From CAZPCZ01 sp964585225 (GTDB taxonomy: Bacteria; Patescibacteriota; Patescibacteriia; JACPHY01), in the NCBI GenBank assembly GCA_964585225.1, contig CAZPCZ010000001.1, forward strand, positions 1 through 64,000: a DNA stretch of 64,000 nucleotides, given 5' to 3'. Both the position numbers and the translations under genes were made by a program. Position 1 is the stretch's first letter. Every line of letters starts with the position of its first letter. Below the pieces are notes generated by a model, which saw only the letters and a list, made by a program, of their open reading frames with translations, made no database searches and was not told where the DNA came from. Below are positions 15,476 to 23,278 of the stretch, piece after piece.

Positions 15476-16606
15476 TTGCACGAACACTACGACATCGCGA
15501 TCATTGGCGCTGGCATCGTCGGCTGCGCGACCGCGCGGCATCTCACGCACGTGTTCCCTGGCCGCTCGGTCGTCGTCATCGAACGGCGCGGTCGGCCGGG
15601 ACTTGAGACGAGCGCTGCCTCGAGTGGGGTCATCCATTCCGGGCTTCACCTCCCGCCGGATTCCTGGAAGGCGCGGCTCGCGGTACGCGGCCGAACGCTC
15701 GTTCTCGACGCGTGCGCGGAGTACGGCGTCCCGATGCGTGCCTGCGGCATGCACGTCGTCGTCGCGCCGGGGGATGCGCCGCGCCTCTGGACCGAGGTCC
15801 GGAGCTTCCGCGAGCTCCTCCGCCGTGCGCGAACGCAGGGTGTCACGTGTTCCACCGTCCTATGGTGGAAGGTTCGTAAACACGAACCCGCGGTCCGCTG
15901 CCTCTTCGGGATCCATATCCCGAACGTCACGGTCATTGATGTGCCGGTGCTCGTTCGCCGGCTCGCCGGAGATGCAGCGAACCACGGTGCAGCGTTTCGG
16001 TACCGCACGACAGTGACCGGTGTCGCGGTGCGCGGCAACGCGTACGAGATCGCGACCGACAACAGCGTCGTCCATGCGCGCGCCGTCGTGAACGCCGCCG
16101 GGCTCGGCGCGACGCGTATCGCTGCGCTCGCCGGGTTCCCGGGTCACCGCGTCGCACTCTATCGCGGCGAGTACTACGAGGTCACCGATCCCGCACTCCG
16201 CGATGCGGTGCACGGTCTCGTCTATCCCGTCTACCGCCCCGGGAGCCCGGGACTCGGCATCCACCTCACGAAGACCGTGGACGGACGACTCCTCATCGGC
16301 CCGAACGCGCGGCGGATCGAGCGACCGGAGGATCTCGAGATCGACCGCACGCCGCCGGAGGCATTCTACGACGCGGTGCGAACATTCCTCCCGCCGCTCC
16401 GCCTCGACCACCTCCGCTACAGCCACGCCGGCATCCGCACGAAGCGGGACGACGGCACACCAGAGCCGGACTTCCACATCGAACTCGATCGTGCGGTTCC
16501 TGCCTTTGTGAACTGCATCGGCATCGAGTCCCCAGGAATCACCGCCTCGCTCGCGATCGCCGAGCGCATCGCGGAGCTCCTCACGCCGGTGCTCCACAGC
16601 ACCTAA
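15476..16606 (+). CDS. lhgO: FAD-dependent oxidoreductase, L-2-hydroxyglutarate oxidase-like
   Basis: A 376-residue DAO-family flavoprotein and the only supported gene on the + strand. The FAD-binding GAGIVGCATA lies near residues 11-20 and IERRGRPGLETSAASSG near 36-52. SGVIHSGLHLPPDSWKARL matches the LhgO family block, and the C-terminus has the usual GIESPGITASLAIAERI. LhgO oxidises L-2-hydroxyglutarate to 2-oxoglutarate, giving electrons to the membrane quinone pool. The start is TTG at 15476, with GAGGTG five bases upstream; no ATG fits. A hairpin follows the stop. Its job does not fit glycan synthesis, so it may be an insertion between two glycan operons. A different 2-hydroxyacid or amine substrate is possible. 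Confidence 0.88.
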   Translation: MHEHYDIAIIGAGIVGCATARHLTHVFPGRSVVVIERRGRPGLETSAASSGVIHSGLHLPPDSWKARLAVRGRTLVLDACAEYGVPMRACGMHVVVAPGDAPRLWTEVRSFRELLRRARTQGVTCSTVLWWKVRKHEPAVRCLFGIHIPNVTVIDVPVLVRRLAGDAANHGAAFRYRTTVTGVAVRGNAYEIATDNSVVHARAVVNAAGLGATRIAALAGFPGHRVALYRGEYYEVTDPALRDAVHGLVYPVYRPGSPGLGIHLTKTVDGRLLIGPNARRIERPEDLEIDRTPPEAFYDAVRTFLPPLRLDHLRYSHAGIRTKRDDGTPEPDFHIELDRAVPAFVNCIGIESPGITASLAIAERIAELLTPVLHST

Positions 16607-16633
16607 ACGCACCACGGCATGACCGTGGTGCGT
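16607..16633. terminator. Perfect hairpin between convergent genes
   Basis: An 11-base perfect stem (ACGCACCACGG / CCGTGGTGCGT, loop CATGA) begins at the lhgO stop and lies 36 bases before the end of the converging GT4 gene. It could stop transcription from both sides; T-runs are weak. Confidence 0.65.
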
Positions 16634-16668
16634 TCTCCGTTCATATGGTATTCCGTGCGGCGGAATCA

Positions 16669-17910
16669 TCACGCAGGAACGACGAGCGTCGGCGCCCTAA
16701 CGAGCAAGCGTTCGAGGTGATCAATACACAATCGTTTCCCGTAGTGTGCTGCCGCGTACGCACGGCCCGCAGCACCGAGCACTGGGAGCCGCGCGCGTTC
16801 TGCGTAGAGCTTCCGTACGAGCTGTTCTGCGGTATCGAGATCATCGGACCGGCACGCATACCCGCATCGTGTATCCCGCATGATGCTGAACCCGTCATTC
16901 CCGTCGTTTAAGAGCGCGAGCACCGGAATGCCAGCCGCAAGGAATCCGGTGCACTTCCCCGGCACCATAGAAGTCGTGTACGTCGCCTTGAGACAGAGGA
17001 GGCCTACATCGAATTCCTTCACGAGCGCGGGATACTCGGAGGGATCCACAAAATCCTCAAACTGGACGTTCGCGATGCGCTCATCGCGCGCGCGTTGCTG
17101 CATGCGCGCTTTCTCCGTGCCATCACCCACCAAGAGGAACCGAACGTCGCGGAAATCGGCGACGCGCTTTGCGAGATCGAGCACCACGTCGAGTGACTGT
17201 GCCGGTCCGAGAATGCCAGGGAACCCGATGACGAACTTCCCATCGAGACCATGGCGACGTCGGAAACGACCTTCCGGACGTACCGCATCCCATGCATCGA
17301 GGTCAATCCAGTTCGAGACAACGGTGACTTTCTCGGTGGCCACACCCTTCCGCTCGATGAGGAATCGCCGACTCCCCTCCGTGTGCGTCGTGATCGCATC
17401 GGCGCTCGCGTACGCGTGACGTTCCATGCGCTCGAAGTATGCGATGATCGCACGGTTCCGCATGATGCCGAGATCAATCGCGTTCTGCGGGAAGATGTCC
17501 TGGACGTTCAGGAGGTGGCGGCAGCCATGCTCGCGTGCGATCGCTTGCCCAACTAGTGCGAGCGGCAGCGGAGAGACGTACGAAACGACTGCAGCGACGC
17601 GCTCACGGACGTGCTCGCGGTACGCACGGAGGTACCGTCGTGGGAGGTCGAGGTGCGCGATGCCGCGGAGGAGATACGCAATCCCATGCGCCGGAAGCGT
17701 ACGAATGCGGATGACGCGCACGCCGTTCTCCACCATCACCGGCTCGAAGTGCCGCGCACGCGCATCTGCGGAGAGATGATACCGCGGCCACGGCGCGAGC
17801 ACTGTGACTCGGTGCCCGCGCGCAACGAGCTCCTCCGCGAGCTCGCGGAGCATGATCGATATCGAACGGACCTCGGGAGGGTAGCAGATGGCGACGAGCA
17901 CTATGTGCAT
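16669..17910 (-). CDS. GT4 glycosyltransferase, WbuB-like
   Basis: A 413-residue GT-B enzyme. The N-terminal domain opens with HIVLVAICYPPEVRSIS and contains QDIFPQNAIDLG, a block typical of WbuB-like aminosugar transferases. The C-terminal domain has GFPGILGPAQSLDVVLDLA, LLVGDGTEK and a VPGKCTGFLAAGIPVL donor-binding part, where Lys-Cys takes the place of the common LPSKxxE. WbuB transfers L-fucosamine in O-antigen synthesis; the sugar here is inferred only by resemblance. ATG at 17910 is chosen since the protein then begins with a normal first strand; ATG at 17922 lies inside an 8-base tandem repeat. It is the last gene of the long minus-strand series. Confidence 0.88.
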   Translation of the reverse strand: MHIVLVAICYPPEVRSISIMLRELAEELVARGHRVTVLAPWPRYHLSADARARHFEPVMVENGVRVIRIRTLPAHGIAYLLRGIAHLDLPRRYLRAYREHVRERVAAVVSYVSPLPLALVGQAIAREHGCRHLLNVQDIFPQNAIDLGIMRNRAIIAYFERMERHAYASADAITTHTEGSRRFLIERKGVATEKVTVVSNWIDLDAWDAVRPEGRFRRRHGLDGKFVIGFPGILGPAQSLDVVLDLAKRVADFRDVRFLLVGDGTEKARMQQRARDERIANVQFEDFVDPSEYPALVKEFDVGLLCLKATYTTSMVPGKCTGFLAAGIPVLALLNDGNDGFSIMRDTRCGYACRSDDLDTAEQLVRKLYAERARLPVLGAAGRAYAAAHYGKRLCIDHLERLLVRAPTLVVPA

Positions 17911-17919
17911 ACCTACGGC

Positions 17920-17951
17920 CATTGTTCCATTGCTTCATTGCTTCATTGCTA
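17920..17951. repeat. Four 8-base tandem repeats across a stop/start junction
   Basis: Four units of CATTGCTT-type sequence (17920-17927, 17928-17935, 17936-17943, 17944-17951). On the minus strand the repeat (AAGCAATG) provides the final codons and TGA stop of the upstream glycosyltransferase and also an ATG for the next gene. Confidence 0.85.
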
Positions 17952-19065
17952 CCGACTCGCGGACTCGCTCGAATACCTCGAGGAGGCCGCGGGCGGTGCG
18001 ATCCCAGGTGAATTCCTGAACGCGCTTGGTGCCGGTGGCGACGAGACGTTCTCGGAGTGGGGCATCGTTGAGAAGTTGTAGGATTGCGCGCGCGATGTCT
18101 TCCGGATCTCGTGGTGCGAAGTATACTGCGGCGTCGCCACAGAGCTCGGGCATCGGCGGGGTGTTCGATGCCACAATGGGAACCCCGCACGCCATCGCTT
18201 CGAGGAGTGTGTGCGGGCAGGATTCGAGCATGGAGGGGAACACGAACGCGGTCGCACTCCGCATGAGCGCGTGAAGCTCGTCCTGCCGGACGAGGCCGAG
18301 GAAACGGATGCGATCACTCACGCCCAAGGCGGCGATGCGCGCACGGACGCGATCGACATACCGCTGATCGTGCACGCCGCCCGCAAACCACAGTGGTGGC
18401 GTGTCCGGCTGTTTCGCGACGAGCCGTGCGAACCCCTCCACAAGCGCGAGCTGATTCGCGTACGCGACGAACTTGCTCGCCGTCAGAAAGTACGGATGCG
18501 CTGACACCTGACACCTGACACCTGACACCTGACCAATCGGATTACCATTGTAGACCACTGAACTCTTTCCAGCAGCGTCCGGAAATCGCTCGACAACCTC
18601 ATCGCGGACCGCGTGGGACACCGCGACGACCGCGTCGGCGCGCGTGATGGATCGTTTCGTGAGCTCCCACTTCATCCGAGATTGTACGTCGAGCATCCAC
18701 GCGTTCCCAAACTCACGATAGCGGAACGGCTCCATGTTCCGGATCGCGATCACCTGCGGACACGGCGCCCGGAATACCGCGATGTTCTTCGCGGTGTAGA
18801 GGAGATCCATGCGATGCCGACGGAGCTCCGTGGGAAGTACGAGCTGCTCGTAGCGGAACCGTTCGAGCGCGCTCGTCTGCGGTCGCACCACTTCATGGAA
18901 TACGATGTTCGGTCGTTGAAGGCCGGCTATGAGCGGATGTTGTTCCGGAACGAAGCAGTGGTACTCGTTCGGTGTGTCGACATCCGCAAGTGCCGGAAGA
19001 AGATTCCGGAAGTACGTCGCACCACCATACCCGAGACCAGAGAGGAGCGTCAGGGCAATTCTCAT
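17935..19065 (-). CDS. GT4 glycosyltransferase with an in-frame short tandem repeat
   Basis: A 376-residue GT-B enzyme. RIALTLLSGLGYGGATYFRN opens the N-domain; the C-domain has RIRFLGLVRQDELHALM, then FVFPSMLESCPHTLLEAMACG with the ExxxxxxxE donor-binding pattern. Between the domains, after VVYNGNPIG, a run of five 7-base repeats encodes QVSGVRCQVS, an insertion that does not look like the family. The start ATG at 19065 overlaps the stop of the asparagine synthetase gene (ATGA); a longer open frame upstream lies inside that gene. The gene ends within a second, 8-base repeat array. Donor sugar unknown. Confidence 0.9.
   Translation of the reverse strand: MRIALTLLSGLGYGGATYFRNLLPALADVDTPNEYHCFVPEQHPLIAGLQRPNIVFHEVVRPQTSALERFRYEQLVLPTELRRHRMDLLYTAKNIAVFRAPCPQVIAIRNMEPFRYREFGNAWMLDVQSRMKWELTKRSITRADAVVAVSHAVRDEVVERFPDAAGKSSVVYNGNPIGQVSGVRCQVSAHPYFLTASKFVAYANQLALVEGFARLVAKQPDTPPLWFAGGVHDQRYVDRVRARIAALGVSDRIRFLGLVRQDELHALMRSATAFVFPSMLESCPHTLLEAMACGVPIVASNTPPMPELCGDAAVYFAPRDPEDIARAILQLLNDAPLRERLVATGTKRVQEFTWDRTARGLLEVFERVRESVAMKQ
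18501..18533. repeat. 7-base tandem repeat inside a glycosyltransferase gene
   Basis: CTGACAC repeated 4.7 times (18501-18533), 33 bases in total, hence in frame. It encodes QVSGVRCQVS in the hinge region between the two GT-B domains. Confidence 0.9.
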
Positions 19066-20948
19066 ACGAATCCCTGATGCCGCGCCCACGACATGAGGGT
19101 ATGGAGCGCCCACGGCCGTGCCCAGGTGACGCCGCCACGGTGATGCCAGAACATATCCCAGAGCTGACGGCATGCACGCACGTTGATCCCGAGTGCATTC
19201 TCCGCGGGGAACGATCGCAGGAGCTCGTCAACTTGTGGACGGAGCTGCCCTCGTAGCCATACCTCCCACGGGAATGTGAAACCCATCTTCGGCCGATTGT
19301 ATACCGCTCGCGGGAGCTCCGCCTGCACCGCGCGGAGGAGGAGTGGCTTTGGAGACGCCGCATCCGAGAATGCCGAGGCCGGTGCACGAAATACTGCTTC
19401 CACGAGCGCGCGGTCGAGGTACGGAACCCGCACTTCGAGCCCGTGCGCCATGGACATGACATCCGAATCGCGCAGGAGCGTATTCGCGAGGTACCCACGG
19501 AGTTCGAGGAGCGACACGGTTCGAGCAGCATCGAGCCCTTTGAGTTCCTCTGCGACGCCAGTCTTTGTCGACCACGCTCCACCCGATCCGGACGTCGATC
19601 CCGAGAGCAGGTGCTCGCGAACATCGGGATGGAAGAGCTGCCTCGTGATCGCGTAGCACACCATCGCGTCTCCTGACGACGTGAGGTACGCAGCGAGCTT
19701 CGCGGTGATCGGCGCAGCCGACGCCCACGTACGCGCTCCCCATGCGATCCCGTGACGAACCGAACGCGGGAGCGCGGCAACCATACGATGCGCCGCCACC
19801 ATCCGAGGGATCCGACGAAATGTCGGATACCCACCGAAGACTTCATCCCCCCCTTGTCCGGAGAGGATCACCTTCACGCCCGCTGCACGGACCGCCCGCG
19901 AAATGATGAACACATTCGCTCCGTCGATCGACGGCTGATCCTGTGCCGCGAGCGCCGCGGGGAGTTCGGCCGCGAGATCCGCATCGCGGATGACGAGTTC
20001 GTGGTGACGATGACAGTATCGTTCACCTACCTGCCGCGCGTACGCGCCCTCTGCGTACGGCGCCTCGGGGAACGTCACCGTGAACGACTCGAGCGACTCC
20101 CCCGCCCCCACGTGATGCGCGAGTACCGCGAGTGCACTTGAATCCACGCCGCCACTCAGGAAGAGGCCGACGGGCACATCGCTCACGAGGTGTCGCGCAA
20201 CCGCACTCGCAAGTACGCTCGCAATCTCCGCAGGCGATGACGGGACGCTGCGCTGTGACGGGCTCCAGTATCGCTCCACCGAAACCTCCCCCGTTCGTGC
20301 TTCGAATACGAGCGTGTGCGCAGGGAGGAGCTGCGATACGCCCGCGAGGATCGTCCGTGGTGCCTGTACGGATCCGAATGCGAGGTACGACATCACCGCA
20401 GCGTGATCAATCCGCTTCGGCGCAAGGCCGGATGCCAAGAACGAACGCACCTCGGACGCAAATGCGAATCGCCCCGCGGTATCGTGTAGCCAGTAGAGTG
20501 GCTTCACGCCGACACGGTCCACTGCGAGCAGGAGTCGCTGCGCCGCCGCATCCCACAACGCGAACGCGAACATCCCATCGAGGTGGTTCACGCACGCCCG
20601 ACCGTACCGCGCGTACGCTTTCAGAATGACCTCGGTGTCGCTCCCCGTTCGGAATGCCGCGCCTGCGGCCGCGAGCGACTTCCGAAGCTCGCGGTAGTTG
20701 TAGATTTCACCATTGAACGTGATCCAATTCCCCGTTTCAGGATCACGCATGGGTTGGTGCCCCGACGGAGAGAGATCAATGATCGCAAGACGCCGATGCA
20801 CGAAGCCGACTACGCGTTCGCCCATCTGCGCAAGCACCTCGATTCCCTCATCATCCGGCCCCCGGTGCGCGAGCGACGACGCGAGCGATTGCAATCGCTC
20901 GCGGGTGACGTCCTCTCGCGTTCCGATGATTCCGGCGATGCCGCACAT
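19062..20948 (-). CDS. asnB: Asparagine synthetase B (glutamine-hydrolysing)
   Basis: A full-length 628-residue protein. The glutaminase domain (about 1-210) starts with nucleophile Cys2 in MCGIAGIIGT and has HRGPDDEG, RLAIIDLS and FNGEIYNY. The synthetase domain carries the ATP-binding LSGGVDSSAL (264-273). It makes asparagine, or in polysaccharide loci amidates a sugar acid or similar acceptor. The clustering with glycosyltransferases favours a sugar-modifying role, although the sequence does not decide. It overlaps the following GT4 gene by ATGA. A 15-base direct repeat lies just upstream of its ATG; no strong ribosome site is visible. Confidence 0.93.
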   Translation of the reverse strand: MCGIAGIIGTREDVTRERLQSLASSLAHRGPDDEGIEVLAQMGERVVGFVHRRLAIIDLSPSGHQPMRDPETGNWITFNGEIYNYRELRKSLAAAGAAFRTGSDTEVILKAYARYGRACVNHLDGMFAFALWDAAAQRLLLAVDRVGVKPLYWLHDTAGRFAFASEVRSFLASGLAPKRIDHAAVMSYLAFGSVQAPRTILAGVSQLLPAHTLVFEARTGEVSVERYWSPSQRSVPSSPAEIASVLASAVARHLVSDVPVGLFLSGGVDSSALAVLAHHVGAGESLESFTVTFPEAPYAEGAYARQVGERYCHRHHELVIRDADLAAELPAALAAQDQPSIDGANVFIISRAVRAAGVKVILSGQGGDEVFGGYPTFRRIPRMVAAHRMVAALPRSVRHGIAWGARTWASAAPITAKLAAYLTSSGDAMVCYAITRQLFHPDVREHLLSGSTSGSGGAWSTKTGVAEELKGLDAARTVSLLELRGYLANTLLRDSDVMSMAHGLEVRVPYLDRALVEAVFRAPASAFSDAASPKPLLLRAVQAELPRAVYNRPKMGFTFPWEVWLRGQLRPQVDELLRSFPAENALGINVRACRQLWDMFWHHRGGVTWARPWALHTLMSWARHQGFV

Positions 20949-20964
20949 AGGCGCTACGCGCGTT

Positions 20965-20991
20965 GAAGAACGGAGAGCAGAAGAACGGAGA
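20965..20991. repeat. Two direct copies of a 12-base word, 15-base period
   Basis: GAAGAACGGAGA occurs at 20965-20976 and 20980-20991. It occupies the short junction between the methyltransferase stop and the asnB start, in the place of the ribosome-binding region. Confidence 0.8.
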
Positions 20992-20996
20992 AATTT

Positions 20997-21932
20997 TTAG
21001 ATTGGTCGTCTTCCTCTCCCAGTAATGCCGTTCGGACCGCGCTCGACGACCACGCCCGTGAATCCGGCATCCGCGAACCACCCGCGCACGGTCGCGAGCG
21101 TCTGCGGGTGGTCGTGTGCGGGACTCAGCATGTCGAACGTATCGAGTACGGACCACTCCGCATTGAGCTCCGGTGACAGCCCGAGGTGGCTGTACTCCGC
21201 AATCGGCAGGAGCCGCGCGCCCCACCGACCCATCATGCGGCGCGCGTACCGAGCCGCAGGCATGAGGCCCGGCACCACCGCTGCAACCGTACGATAGAGT
21301 CGCTCCGGTGGCAACCGCTTCGTGATCGGCCGGAGGAGGTACTTCCATTGGAGCAGCGCCGCAGGGTCTTTCCGATACACGTCCATCGCGAGTGCGCCGC
21401 CAGGCCGTACCTGCGCCGCGAGCGATCGGAATGCCGCCGCAGGGTCTGGTGTGTGTTGGAGCACGCCGAGGCAGAGCACACGATCGAATTGTCCGGGTAC
21501 GAACGGAATTGCATCAATGCTCGCCTGAAAAATGTGGATGTTTGGGAGGTGGCCATTGTTTGCGAAGTTCGCTTCCACCGCATTGCTCAAATCGAACGAC
21601 CACACGTCAGCTCCCGTAGACGCGAGTACCTCTGTGAACCGTCCTGCGCCGCAGCCGGCCTCGAGGATCCGTTCGCCCTCCATACGCTCCGGCCAGCCCG
21701 TCACTGCGAAGAACCGCTCGCGGGAAACTGAGAGTCCCGAGTGCGAATCGAGCTGTGTACGCACGTACCGATTCCACTGCACACCGAACGATGCGGCGTA
21801 GTGCTCGTGACCAACGAACCGCGGAACACCGCGCAAGCTGAAGAAATCACTTGCGCAATGGGTGCACGTGAGCGCTCCAGCTTGTGTGATGAGCACCACG
21901 CGACACCGAGGACACGAGTAGGAAAGCATCAT
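20997..21932 (-). CDS. SAM-dependent methyltransferase with N-terminal zinc ribbon
   Basis: A 311-residue protein. The first 30 residues hold two Cys pairs (CPRC and CTHC) as in a zinc ribbon. A class I Rossmann methyltransferase domain follows: ILEAGCGAGRFTEVLA is motif I, VWSFDLSNAV motif II, FDRVLCLGVLQHTPDP motif IV and VRPGGALAMDVY motif V. The protein type is frequent in surface-glycan loci; the methyl acceptor is likely a sugar. ATG at 21932 overlaps the stop of the upstream Wzy-like gene (ATGA). No membrane segment is present, so it acts in the cytoplasm before export. Confidence 0.9.
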   Translation of the reverse strand: MMLSYSCPRCRVVLITQAGALTCTHCASDFFSLRGVPRFVGHEHYAASFGVQWNRYVRTQLDSHSGLSVSRERFFAVTGWPERMEGERILEAGCGAGRFTEVLASTGADVWSFDLSNAVEANFANNGHLPNIHIFQASIDAIPFVPGQFDRVLCLGVLQHTPDPAAAFRSLAAQVRPGGALAMDVYRKDPAALLQWKYLLRPITKRLPPERLYRTVAAVVPGLMPAARYARRMMGRWGARLLPIAEYSHLGLSPELNAEWSVLDTFDMLSPAHDHPQTLATVRGWFADAGFTGVVVERGPNGITGRGRRPI

Positions 21933-23272
21933 GCGCGATCAAGCGCTCCGGTGCCTTGCACATTCGACGCACGAGCACCCCGACGTCGAATGAACCATCC
22001 GGAAACCAGTACGATGACCAGCGGCACCAAGATGGAGAACTCCAGTATGGCCTTAATGAGCGTCTGCTGCACATCTCTGAAAAACAGAAGTGCGAGCCAG
22101 CCGGAAGTTAGTGAGTACATTGCTCCGTACGGAACGAGCGGCTCCTGTTTCATGCGTCGGAGCAACCAGGACACACAGAAGAGGAACACCATAGAACCGA
22201 TCATCCCGAAATCCACCATGAGAGAAACAAACGCATGCATGCCGCCGTTCGGCGAATTGATATGATAGCCGAGGAGTGGCGGAGCGATGACATAGTCAAG
22301 CTTGTTCGAAAACACGAACGACGGGATGAGGCCGATCGTCCCGGTCAGGAGCGTCAACGGAAATCGAATGTATGGGATCGCGTACGCATGGAGGAATTCG
22401 AGGAGGGAGTGGCTCACGTTAAAGTTTTCAGAGAAGAGATGGAACACGAGATACTTCATGGTGTACTGCGTGGGATTGAGGATTTGAGCGAAGAGATTGA
22501 CCCGATAGAGCTCGATGGCATGCGAGGCCACGATGAGCATGAACAAGGCGAGCGCGATGTGCCACGCCCGAAGACGACGCACGTACACTGAAAAGAATGT
22601 GAGCAACGCGAGTGCCGACGAAAAAATGATCACCCTCCCACCGGAGGCAATGAGGACCATCACGATGATGAGGTATGCAATGGAGAACCGGTGGGCGATC
22701 GCACGCCAGAACGATCCCAATCTTTTCCGTCGCTGCCATGCGTCGGCAGTTGCGAGCATGGCAAGCGTGAAGATGAACATTGCTGCAGCGGTGAATGAAC
22801 CGAGCACGCGTATCCGCGTCAATGGTCCATACTCAAAGATCGTCGGGAGCATCGAGTACCCGAACGCCACGGCAGCCACCACACCAACCACAAGGAACGC
22901 GTTCAGTACACGTCCATCACACCATTGTCGCTTCCATTGCCGTGGATTCCGCCGTGAACCAACGAACGCGTCTCCCGCCACGAATGCACCGTACAGAAGC
23001 AAGCAGGACATGAAATACGCCACCCATGTACGATCGGAAATCGAGGCGTAGAGCGTCTTCCACGCCACATAGGGGCTGCCGTACCCGGAGAAGTACTCAT
23101 TCGTCCCAAGAGAAATCGGTATGAGGAAATAGAAGACGAATCCGCACGAGAACAAGAGGACGTGATCAATTTCAAGTCCGCGCCGCTTCCACCACCGGTA
23201 CGCAATGACGAATACGACGCATGCGTAACACAGACCCTCCAGTACGTCTCTCGCAAATACCATATTCACCAT
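21929..23272 (-). CDS. O-antigen polymerase-like membrane protein (Wzy type)
   Basis: A 447-residue protein with about eleven membrane segments. The layout fits Wzy-like oligosaccharide-repeat-unit polymerases: many short loops, one long outer loop after segment 8 (about 300-360, with FNVSHSLLEFLHAY and GYHINSPNGGMHAF), and ASGGRVIIFSSALALL in the middle. Wzy joins lipid-linked repeat units on the outer face. Sequence conservation in this family is low, so the call rests on topology, size, the SGGR block and the neighbourhood. It starts seven bases after the stop of a DUF2079-like gene and overlaps the next methyltransferase gene. Confidence 0.75.
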   Translation of the reverse strand: MVNMVFARDVLEGLCYACVVFVIAYRWWKRRGLEIDHVLLFSCGFVFYFLIPISLGTNEYFSGYGSPYVAWKTLYASISDRTWVAYFMSCLLLYGAFVAGDAFVGSRRNPRQWKRQWCDGRVLNAFLVVGVVAAVAFGYSMLPTIFEYGPLTRIRVLGSFTAAAMFIFTLAMLATADAWQRRKRLGSFWRAIAHRFSIAYLIIVMVLIASGGRVIIFSSALALLTFFSVYVRRLRAWHIALALFMLIVASHAIELYRVNLFAQILNPTQYTMKYLVFHLFSENFNVSHSLLEFLHAYAIPYIRFPLTLLTGTIGLIPSFVFSNKLDYVIAPPLLGYHINSPNGGMHAFVSLMVDFGMIGSMVFLFCVSWLLRRMKQEPLVPYGAMYSLTSGWLALLFFRDVQQTLIKAILEFSILVPLVIVLVSGWFIRRRGARASNVQGTGALDRA

Positions 23273-23278
23273 ACGCGC

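Noticed and set aside
18501..18533. Possible CRISPR or attachment-site repeat
   Set aside because: Units of 7 bases without spacers, inside a coding frame; no cas gene or integrase anywhere in the window.
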